The position numbers and the translations under genes were made by a program. A DNA stretch of 64,000 nucleotides from Porodaedalea pini (taxonomy: Eukaryota > Basidiomycota > Agaricomycetes > Hymenochaetales > Hymenochaetaceae). Location of the stretch: positions 124,001 through 188,000 of the forward strand of contig NBAY01000062.1 of the NCBI GenBank assembly GCA_002794775.1, written 5' to 3'. Below are positions 1 to 8,937 of this stretch, piece by piece. Each line of letters begins with the position of its first letter. The first letter of the stretch is position 1. The notes below the pieces were generated by a model. It was not told the DNA's origin. It made no database searches and worked only from the letters and a program-made list of their open reading frames with translations.

Positions 1-173
1 GTATGAAGGAGAATTGGAAGGTCGACTTACTGTGGTACCCAGAACGCCTGAGATCTGCGCCGGACATGGACTTCCAAAATAGGCCGAATAGTCAAAGCAG
101 ATCCTTTCGGTAAAGATTCGTGCCATCTTTTGAGACTTGACTTGCTTCGCATACTCCTCTATTCCTTAAAAAA

Positions 174-1427
174 ATGCAGAGTGACGAAGTTATTTGGTCG
201 GTAATAAACCAGCAATTCTGCTCATACAAAGTCAAGTGTGTCATCTTTACCCTCTAGCAGCTTGCTGAAGCTCACCTAACTTCGTAGGACTACCACACAA
301 AACTTCTGCAGAAACGAGTACAATGTCACCGGCTTCTGTAACAGACAGTCATGTCCTTTGGCAAACTCACGGTACGCAACGGTGCGCGAGAAGGAGGGTC
401 AGTGTCTGCCTTTCTTTTCCAAGGTCGATTTTAACAGCATGCTATTGACAGGTGTTTTGTACCTATACACGAAGACGATTGAGCGAGCACACAGTCCAAA
501 GCATATGTGGGAACGAATAAAGCTGTCAAACAACTATGCCTCGGCGTTACAGCAGGTATGTGTCTGCTTATACTCCTGTGTACCAACGCTGAAAGCGTGT
601 CCTCTCAGATTGACAAGGAGTTAATATACTGGCCCAATTTTCTCATCCACAAATGCAAGCAGCGAGTAACAAAGATCACCCAGTACCTCATCAAAATGCG
701 GCGCATGAAGCTGCGACAACAGTGCGGCTTTTTATGATGGAATAGTGCTTCATATTCATTCATTTTATTTTATTCTTACCCAGAACAAAACTCGTCGGCG
801 TGAAGAAGAAACTCGAGCGTCGCGAGGCCACGCGGGAACGCAAGGCACTTTCTGCCGCGCATCTCGAGCGCTCCATTGAGAAAGAGCTCATCGAGCGTCT
901 CAAGTCGAAGGCATACGGTGACGCACCGTTAAATGTGAATGAACAGGTCTGGCAAGCGGTACTCGACCAGTCACGAGGGAAAACGGACAAGGAGACCGCT
1001 GCAGATGGAATAGAGGACATGGAGGATGATGAAACGGAAGAAGAGGATGAGGATGAACTCGAAGAGGAAATGGAGAATGAGGAGGAGTGGGGTGAGAAGG
1101 AGTTCGTGAGCGATTTGAGCGGGGACGAGAGCGAGGATGGATTTAGCGGCCTGGAGGACATGGAGGATGCCTCTGAGGACGAGGACGCTGGATCCGATGA
1201 AGAGAGGGCATCCAGACCATCAGCAATGAAAGGGAAGCGGAAAGCATCACCTCTGCCAAGACTTACAAAGAAGAGGCCAGATAAGAAAACCAAACGTGCG
1301 TACTCATACCTTCCAATCTCAGGCAGGCACATTGCTAATTTTCCAGGCTTTCTTAGGTGGACCGCGTGTGGAAGTCGAGTACGAGCAGGAGTTCGTTCCA
1401 GCCGCGAGGGAAACACTCACCCACTGA
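174..1427 (+). CDS. MAK16: Mak16, 60S ribosome biogenesis protein
   Basis: Nucleolar factor needed for 66S pre-ribosomal particles and 60S subunit production (family knowledge). Six exons: 174-235, 288-397, 452-555, 609-721, 784-1295, 1357-1427, summing to 323 residues; yeast and human proteins are about 300. The start MQSDEVIW is the family's conserved N-terminus. The N-terminal half keeps the cysteine-bearing [10 protein letters not shown] and [21 protein letters not shown] region, then [11 protein letters not shown] and [13 protein letters not shown] long glutamate/aspartate-rich stretch lies around residues 210-270 and is followed by a basic [14 protein letters not shown] tail, which is the family C-terminus. 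It is convergent with guanylate kinase, with 154 bp between the two stop codons. I am very sure of identity and of the splice pattern because all phases agree. Confidence 0.96.
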
Positions 1428-1580
1428 TCTGTGTTGCATTTCTTGTCATACTCCATCACTTTCACCTTTGTTGTCTGCTCGTTGTCATTGCAAGGTATGG
1501 TACATCATGTACATGGTCATCAATAGATGCCTGGAGTCTACAACGCAATTCTGCAAAGGTCTGTTAAGGAAATAGCAGTT

Positions 1581-2317
1581 TTATTCAGGTACTAGGGAAG
1601 GTAGGACGTCAGACTCTACATCTTTGCCAAGTGCAACCTTCTCGAACTTTTGATACGCTCGATCAAGATCGTCGTTGACAATGATGACGTCGTGAGCACC
1701 ACTCTGCGCATACTCGATCTCCTGGATCGCAGTTTTTAGACGTTTCTGGATGGCATCCTCCTTGTCCGTACCGCGCCCGGTGAGTCGGCTCTTGAGCGTA
1801 GCCATGTCTGGCGGAGATATAAAAAGGTATACGGAGTTAAGATCGGTAGTTTTTACTTGTCTTACACCCTGCATTGTGAGCATGTATTTAGAATAGAAGA
1901 TGAGCACACAAGCACAAAATCGAAATTAGAATTCAAACCTGAGACTCAATATCGAGGATACACCTGCGTCCCTCGTCGTGCACACTCTTCACAGCAAGCT
2001 TGCTCGTTCCGTAGTAATTCCCTGCGAACTCGGCGGTCTCTATGAAGCCGTTCTCGCTGCGCAGCTTGAGGAACGCTTCCTTGTCCACGAAGTGGTATGC
2101 CTTGCCGTCCACCTCGCCTACACGCGGTGCTCGCGTCGTGTCTGCATGACAGATCATTATGAGATCACGCTAAATCATTATCCTTAATGACAGTAGACTC
2201 ACGAGAAACGCTGAAGCCGAACTTGTCTGGATGTTCCTTAAAGAGATGGTTGAGCAGTGTACTTTTACCCGTTCCGCTCGGTCCAGATATAACGAGCGGC
2301 CGCGAGAAGGACGCCAT
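1581..2317 (-). CDS. GUK1: Guanylate kinase
   Basis: Phosphorylates GMP to GDP with ATP, an essential cytosolic step of guanine nucleotide supply. Exons on the reverse strand: 2317-2203, 2141-1939, 1868-1581, giving 201 residues, normal for the family. Residues 1-25 read [20 protein letters not shown], with the P-loop [23 protein letters not shown] is the GMP-binding signature, and the later ILDIESQGVRQVK and [17 protein letters not shown] segments are the substrate loop and lid arginines. The first intron splits the His codon of SHTTR; the second falls after IESQ. The ATG at 2317 is chosen because it directly precedes the kinase core. An upstream in-frame extension exists but has no family support. 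Confidence 0.96.
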
Positions 2318-2559
2318 CGTGTGGGAATGACAAGAGCGGATTAAGGAGAGAATGATAACGGTTTTAGTCAAAGGACTGAGAGGAAGCTACAAAGCAGATA
2401 CATGTATGAGAAGACATGATAATCTTGATCATGACACGTAAGGGCCGCCGCGTTTGAGACTAGCTTGCTTTTCCCATCAGCTCCCATCCCGTAGCATTGC
2501 ATCGCTTTGCTCAAGAATGAATAATTCAAATACTGTTGCATCTGTTTTTTCTATCTCAG
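2318..2559. other. Intergenic interval before F-box remnant
   Basis: About 240 bp holding the upstream region of GUK1 on the reverse strand and, on the forward side, whatever promoter the decayed F-box gene once had. I see no RNA gene or repeat here. Confidence 0.4.
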
Positions 2560-4290
2560 ACTTACAGGACAAGGATATTTAGTTTCGCAAGTCTTGAAAC
2601 GCTGGCGCGCTCTGCGAGAGTTTGCTCGCAATGGTGTCTCGCTTTGGACAAATTATGGAGTTCGCTTGATTCGTTAGAGACCAATGTAGGTATTGACCTC
2701 TTCCGTGCCCTTTCGCGCGGTTGCTGACTTTGCTGATGACCGCTTTCTTCCAGGCCTCAGAAACGGCAAAACTCACTTTACGCATCCAATCGAACCAAAG
2801 ATTTGGCACACTTTCGATCCTACGCGGAACGGGTTAAACGCGTTGTTGTCGATTCGTCAGATTTCAACTACTGCTCGGAAATGATCTGCGAGATCGCACA
2901 TAAACGAAATGTGCTGTACCTTTGCCCTAATCTGACGCTGTTGGATGTGTTTTCAAAAGTCGGACGCTAAGGCCCTCGAGTTCGCAACGATGCTTATGAG
3001 CAACTCCGTGTCGGAGCTTGTTGTGTTTTTCCCACAACCGACGTGGTGACTTCCAACGCTCTCATTAGAGAAGTCACATCCCGTATACCTTCTATCCACC
3101 GTCTCGATATTACTATTAGGTTGCCCATGTCCATCCGGCCCATTGGGGACGAGCTCTCAGTCGAGTGCATTGACGGATCTAATCATTATAATCCTCCCCT
3201 TACACTGTGAGACAAGCTCCACTCTTAAAGCGCTGGCCTATCTTCCGCATTTCCGCTGCATCGAGATACAGAAGGCCTCTGCCAAGGTCGAGGAAGCCTA
3301 CAGGATATAAGGCAGGGCATCACTAATACTGCCGCTGTACATTGCCGATATCCCTTTCTGATTAATATGACCTCTACATGCTGTCTTGACGACATGTGTC
3401 AAATGATCGTGGCCCTAGTACAAATCTCTCTTCACTTAATACAAGGTCACGGTCTTGTGCGGTGCCGGTGGAGGCGGAAAGGCGTCGGATGATCAGCTCA
3501 TTCACCCTGTTGATATCACAATCATTCAGAGGGCTGAGATGCCTGACTTTGGTCATGTTCTGCAGGTCTCAATTGGTACCTGTCCAAAACGCGGACGACA
3601 CGATGGATCTGTTGGTACTGCACTTTCTAGCCTAGAATTGCTCGAGCAATTGCGTCTATGGTACCATCGTCCTTTCCAAATAACAGATACGGAGTTGACA
3701 TCGCGTGTTTGTCATTGGCCTTAACTATCTGATCTAGAATTCAATGGCAGACCATTCCAAATAGACTTACGGCCTCTTCTTACGCTTGCGGCCTTGGATG
3801 CAGTAGCGTTTCATTGCCCCAAGATCGAGATTCTGGAGCTCTATATTCTGTTGTATGATCCAATGACCTTGTTGCCGACAAAAACGGAGGGCTGCATCAG
3901 CGGTTTCAGAAATTTAAAGCTGCTGGACTTTGGGGTAACTGCCATCCGCGAAGCCAACCGCTATGCAACTGCTTCTTGTCTGAGCAGGATATGCCCTGAA
4001 TGGTGCATAGTCGAGGCTCTCTGCCACTCTCGCCAGATGAAAGAACGCATGGTTAAGGTATATGGAGATTTGGCTCGGATGGACGATTGGCGGAAAGAAT
4101 GGGTGGAGGTCGGCAAGCTGATGAAGATCATGATCGGAACTCGTCAGGAGGGGCGAGCACGAGTGAAAAGGATCAGGACCCGAGGCGCGGAGGGGGGGGG
4201 GGGGTGGAAGCTAACACAGTGGAATCTCATGAGCATATTACGACATGCACATCCTATAGGTTCTGCCAATGGTGCCGTAGAATTATATAG
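2560..4290 (+). pseudogene. Decayed F-box/LRR-like gene
   Basis: Segments in several frames together resemble the large agaricomycete F-box family, whose members bind Skp1 and present substrates to SCF ubiquitin ligases. At 2575-2680 one frame reads IFSFASLETLARSARVCSQW, then LDKLWSSLDSL, an F-box helix pattern. At 2830-2945 a different frame reads FRSYAERVKRVVVDSS and on to LYLCPNLTLLDV. From 3735 a third stretch reads FNGRPFQIDLRPLLTLAALD followed by FHCPKIEILELY and, near 4000, ATASCLSRICPEWC, the usual C-terminal part. The pieces are separated by frame changes that no plausible intron repairs (for example one base is missing near 2801) and by in-frame stops (a TGA near 3045). I therefore call a pseudogene. 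A heavily spliced live gene remains possible but less likely. Confidence 0.6.
4188..4203. repeat. Poly-G tract
   Basis: A run of thirteen or so consecutive G residues sits at the end of the F-box remnant, next to GAGGCGCGGA. Such tracts are slippage-prone and also difficult to sequence, so the exact length is uncertain. Confidence 0.8.
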
Positions 4291-4599
4291 AGCCAAGTCC
4301 GTTATTTCTTGTACTATTCTTGCCCGTGCACTGCAGCTCGGATACTGCTTGTGCTCTCGTGTAATTCAATGGTTGATTGTATTTATAAAGTATCTTCTGG
4401 TTGGAAAAATATCCTCGCACTTGTGGGGCGCGTGCGCCCATATATCAATTCCGACCTATAGCACTTCATTCGAGAAATTGTCCCAAGTTTGAAGCACGAA
4501 GAGGTAACACTTCAAGCAGATGAATGAAAATGCCGCAACATTGACAGAAGGGATTATCTTAATATTGAACCAACAAAGGCCCTTTTGCCCACAGCCACC

Positions 4600-4680
4600 A
4601 TCAGATATGACAAATTCTGACAAATTCTGACTAAAACTGACTAATTCTGACTAATTCTGACTAAAATTTGTCACTATTAA
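4600..4680. repeat. Short tandem repeat, TTCTGAC(T/A)AA units
   Basis: Repeats of a roughly 10-11 bp unit (TTCTGACAAA, TTCTGACTAA and variants) recur about six times from 4613 to 4672. It marks the left side of the long gene-free A+T-rich block that ends at the minisatellite. Confidence 0.75.
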
Positions 4681-4797
4681 TCAGCCTTCTCCCTGCCGCT
4701 TTTCACAGCACCCCCCCAAAGCGGCAACTCCGCAGATCACTCAAAGCGGCAGCATACACACAACACTTTGAGCTCAAACAACCCATTTCTCACTTGA

Positions 4798-5100
4798 ACA
4801 AAATCGGAAAAATCATTAAAAAAATTAAATCTAATTATAAAATTAATATGCCATCTTCCCCATGAGTATTGGTGTATAAATTGCCACATCACATCAACTA
4901 ATTTGAGTTTTCCTGATGGTGCATGAATAGATTGCTTACTTTGCTATCAAACAAAATCGGAAAAATCATTAAAAAATTAAATCTAATTAGAAATTTAATA
5001 TGCCATCTTCCCCATGAGTATTGGTGTATAAATTGCCACATCACATCAACTAATTTGAGCTTTCTTGATGATGAAAAAATAGTTTGCATATATAAGACAG
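4798..5100. repeat. Tandem duplication, ~154 bp unit
   Basis: The sequence beginning CAAAATCGGAAAAATCATTA occurs at 4798 and again at 4952. Each copy continues through ATGCCATCTTCCCCATGAGT to CATCAACTAATTTGAG, nearly identical for about 108 bp; the last third of each unit (…TCCTGATGGTGCATGAATAG versus …TCTTGATGATGAAAAAATAG) has diverged. No coding potential is seen. Probably the remains of a non-coding transposable element or a local duplication. Confidence 0.85.
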
Positions 5101-5169
5101 CACAGGACCTTTATGGAAGGCACCTAGGTAGTGCCAACACTTGAGCCCACAAGACAGACAGGACAAAAT

Positions 5170-5740
5170 AGTCTTTGTTACTGTCAGATAGACTGGAAAT
5201 ATATACAGGAAAATTGTCTACTCACCTTTGTTGCTGTTAGATAGACTGAGGCAACAAAGGCATTAGAAAGGGTTCAAATAGAAAGGATTATATAATATGA
5301 ACTATACAGTACCAGTCTGAAAGGAATCCATTGAGAATTGCTCTTGGAATATGTAACTCAGCATTTGCATGCTGAAGGATCACTTGACTCAGTGCGAGTG
5401 CGTATAAGCATCAGACAAGTTCAAATTAGCTTCAGATGGGTTGGGGAGTGAAGGGAATATGAAAAGGACATAAATAGAATGTAATGTGCCCTGCTCTGAA
5501 GGTCCTGAGGCTATGCTGCCACTAAGTTTTGGGCTCAGAGTCAGTCTTCAGGCTCAGACTCAGTACATTCACCAGACTCGGCACTTGGGCTCAGACTTGG
5601 CACGATCATGAGACTTGGCACTCAGACTCAGACTCGGCATGGTCATGGTGTAGACTCGGTATTGTAGTGTAGACTCAGTACTCCAAGTCATGACACAACA
5701 TCCAGACAGTTGGTGTCATGTCAGCTGTAGTAAGAACACT
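5170..5740. repeat. Low-order repeats, gene-free
   Basis: At 5174-5198 and 5226-5250 a CTTTGTT(A/G)CTGT(C/T)AGATAGACTG motif is repeated. From about 5520 to 5680 variants of AGACTCGGCA, AGACTTGGCA and CAGACTCAG recur irregularly. I find no coding region, RNA gene or transposase between 5100 and 6230. Confidence 0.6.
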
Positions 5741-6237
5741 CTGGCAGACTTACACTTTATATTATATTAGGACTCACTCCAATGGATGTCCCAAGGAAAA
5801 ATAAGGTGATACATAAAGCTGAGAACATAGGAGCATAACTTGCAGCCAGACTGAAGATTGCAGTGAAGTACAATGTAAGGTTGAAAGCAGTACTCTGAGT
5901 GAGTAAGTCAGAGCCTCCAGAGAAAAAGTCAGCAAGGGAAATCTTTGTTTAAGCATTGAATTCCTACATGATCCTCATCATACAGCACTGAGCATCATTC
6001 CAGAAAACATTGAGGAAGAGAGATCTACAATATGGCTGTCTATAACTGTAGAAGTTGCAAGTTAAGCAGAAATGTGCAGGAACAAAAGAAAAGATTGTAC
6101 ATATTAGTCATAAGCTTACTACACCTGTCCTTACACATGGGCAACTGACATAATGTGACAACCAATATTGTATTTAGTGGGGCTTTAGTGTAATTAGAAT
6201 TTCACAATAAAATTCAAGTTTCTTCCAGACAGACTAA

Positions 6238-6354
6238 GATAATACAGGTGGGTGTAAGTGAAGGCTAAGTCATGTGCACCAGTTTGGCTGGGAGTTGCTG
6301 CATAAAGCTTGCACATGACTCAGCCATCACTTACACTCACCTGTATATTATCTG
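6238..6354. mobile_element. 115 bp fold-back (MITE-like) element
   Basis: The left arm at 6238-6278 (GATAATACAGGTGGGTGTAAG… to CATGTGCA) is the inverted complement, with a few mismatches and a 2-bp indel, of 6310-6352 (TGCACATGACTCAGCC… to ATTATC). A 31-base spacer joins the arms. The structure could be a tiny non-autonomous DNA transposon or a hairpin at the border of the adjacent minisatellite. I cannot define a target-site duplication. Confidence 0.7.
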
Positions 6355-6373
6355 TAGAACTCAGATAAAGCCA

Positions 6374-6904
6374 GAATAAATATGAGCACTGTGTTTAAAC
6401 CCAACTCCTGGCGAAGCCAGGATGGATCTAAGCATTGTGTTTAAAAAAACAAGTCCTGGCGAAGCCAGGATGGATCTAAGCATTGCATTTAAAAAAACAA
6501 GTCCTGGCGAAGCCAGGATGGATCAGAGCATTGTATTTAAAAAAACAAGTCCTGGCAAAGCCAGGATGGATCTAAGCATTGCATTTAAAAAAACAAGTCC
6601 TGGCAAAGCCAGGATGGATCTAAGCATTGTGTTTAAAAAAACAAGTCCTGGTGAAGCCAGGATGGATCAGAGCATTGCATTTAAAAAAACAAGTCCTGGC
6701 AAAGCCAGGATGGATCTAAGCATTGCATTTAAAAAAACAAGTCCTGGCGAAGCCAGGATGGATCTAAGCATTGCGTTTGAAAAAACAAGTCCTGGCGAAG
6801 CCAGGATGGATCTAAGCATTGCGTTTAAAAAAACAAGTCCCAGCGAAGCCGGGATGGATCTAAGCACTGCATTTGAAGCGAAGTCCCGGCTTCACCGGGA
6901 CTTC
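6374..6904. repeat. 48-bp minisatellite, ~10 units with palindromic core
   Basis: Ten tandem units start at 6422 and every 48 bases after (6470, 6518 … 6854); a shorter degenerate unit precedes them. Each unit contains CCTGGC-GAA-GCCAGG or a close variant, a 6-bp stem with a 3-base loop, followed by an A-rich linker. Because 48 is a multiple of three, the whole array is open in one forward frame (unit MDLSIVFKKTSPGEAR) and also partly open on the reverse strand. The last unit ends in a perfect 10-bp stem with a 5-base loop at 6880-6904 (GAAGTCCCGG / CCGGGACTTC). No signal peptide, domain or conserved flanking exon is seen, so I treat it as a DNA repeat rather than a gene. Confidence 0.9.
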
Positions 6905-7118
6905 AGCTGGTATCAATTATCATAGTATATGCTTCGCGTCCGTCGGACGCGTCCTCCCACGTGCGTCGCGTCAAGTCATCTGACTTTGACTCTGCTGTCC
7001 ACATGCTCGAGTCGTCGAACTCGACATCTCATACCCGGCCAAGCTCGTTCAGAGATCATTGAAGTGCTCCAAATCAGATATCTCTCGGGCTTCATTGTGG
7101 TAGCTTCAGGGTTGTGCA

Positions 7119-8743
7119 ATGTCCGATGACGAGGATATCCCGTAAGGTCGTCACCAGCCATTCAGTGTAATGCGCCTCTGACGGAGGTTCAATTAGAATT
7201 CTCCTCGATCATTCCAAAGAGTGAGCCTACCTTTTGCTTGTAGAACGAATCTCGCACTGATATTTTGAATATTTCAACAGATTTGGCGTTAACGGACGAG
7301 CTGACGGACGTGTGCCATGCACATTGATTTCTGGCTTCCTTGGGGCAGGGAAGAGTACCTTGTTGAAGTGAGCACGCCTTCTGATCAATAAAAGGAGGTA
7401 CATTTATAAGTTTCTAGGAGGATCTTGACGGAACGCCATGGATATCGCATTGCCGTCATCATGAACGAGTTTGGAGACACCGCTGTGCGCTTTCTTGACT
7501 TGCACTGAATCCTATCTCGAAGTGACATCTAATAGATTGCTCAAGGACATAGAAGGCATTTATCTCTTTTGAAATTACACTCAGTACTTAAGTTTAATGT
7601 TTAACTAGCGACAGCCATCAATATTTCGTCACAAGAAGGCACCCCTGGAGAGCTATCAGAAGAGTTCCTTGAACTCCCGAATGGGTGTCTCTGTTGCAGC
7701 ATCAAAGATATTGGGCTCGCGTCCATCGAGAAGCTCATGGAGAAGAAGGGTGCATTCGATTACATCTTGCTAGAGACAACGGGCTTAGCTGACCCAGGTG
7801 ATTGTCATTTACAAACTGAGGAAGTGAGCTTACGATGTATTTTCTGCCTGTGTCTACGAAAGGACCAATTGCTGCAATGTTTTGGCACAACGAGGAGTTC
7901 GCATCTGGTCTAGGCCGAGACATATACTTAGATGGTGTCGTCTGTGTCGTGGACGCTGTCTTCGGAGAAAGGGTAGGATGGGTTCATTCAGCTTGTCGAA
8001 ATGGTAGACATTGAGTATATTTTACGGACATAGCAAATCGAGGAGGATCAAACTTCTGGTGACAAGGGCACTAGTCTCCGGTGTGTCTTCGTGTACTATG
8101 ATGACGTTAGTGTGTCCTTCGCATCTGATTTGCACTTAGTCAGATTGCCTGTGCGGATGTCGTACTCCTGAACAAGACAGATGTTGCTGCGAGTGATGTC
8201 GTCCATCGTCTGGAAGCGAGGATCCGGAATATTAATCCCACGGCACCTCTCTACCAGACGGTGCGGAGCCAAATCGACTTGAAATACGTTATAGGGATCG
8301 ATGCGTACTCAGCAAAGCCGCCTGTCTTGTCGTCCGAAAGTACAGAGAGCTGCACTCATGATCATGACTCTGAACACAACCACGATCATTCAAAGACCCA
8401 CCACGAAGATATAACAAGCATGCAGGTCGTGTGTCCTCGCTTGTCTTCTTCTCAGGTCCAAGGGCTTGATGAATGGATCCGCACCGCGCTATGGGAGGGT
8501 CAGCTTCCTGCTGACTCAATCGGTGTCGATAAGAGACACGAGGTCGAAGTGTTGCGCTGCAAGGGAGCTTTCGTGATGGAAAGCGGAGAACAGTATGTTT
8601 TGCAAGGTGTCAGAAGCATGTATGAGATGACAAAGGTCGACGGAGAATCAGATATGGGAGTACCGGATGCAGGGAAGTTGGTTTTCATTGGGAAGGGGCT
8701 GGATGGGATCGCAAAAGATAGTTTGCTAAGAGCTATCAGGTAG
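7119..8743 (+). CDS. ZNG1: Zn-regulated GTPase metalloprotein activator (CobW/COG0523)
   Basis: G3E-family GTPase that delivers zinc to methionine aminopeptidase (function known for Zng1 homologues, inferred here). Likely exons: 7119-7141, 7197-7220, 7281-7367, 7418-7484, 7546-7555, 7609-7797, 7863-7972, 8034-8080, 8140-8743. The Walker A is GFLGAGKST, followed by the switch region [12 protein letters not shown], the invariant metal motif NGCLCCS (CxCC), [12 protein letters not shown] and the GTP-specificity motif NKTD. A histidine-rich metal-binding linker, [16 protein letters not shown], lies before the C-terminal CobW_C domain. The fifth exon is only 10 nt and is followed by a GC donor, needed to give [11 protein letters not shown]. 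The small second exon is the least certain part. Confidence 0.92.
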
Positions 8744-8937
8744 AAAAGTTTGGAGAGTAGGAATTAGATATGCTTTATTGTCACTTACCTTCAGTTTGTT
8801 TATTTGTGACTGGCTGTATGCGCGTCATGTTAGCTGCGTCGATCGTTTTGGACCCGCTCGCTGAGAGCATTTCTGACTTTGACAAACTCGTCATTCTCAG
8901 AATATTTGGTTCGAGACTATCTGCACATTTGAATGCC

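Noticed and set aside
760..1416. Serine-rich reverse-strand open frame
   Set aside because: It is the antisense shadow of the Glu/Asp-rich exon of MAK16.
6374..6904. CRISPR-like array of palindromic repeats
   Set aside because: Units are contiguous 48-bp copies with no unique spacers, no cas genes, and the genome is eukaryotic. It is a minisatellite.
6422..6925. Gene encoding a 16-residue repeat protein
   Set aside because: The open frame follows from a unit length divisible by three without a stop. There is no signal peptide, domain, intron or upstream gene context. Kept only as a finding to test.
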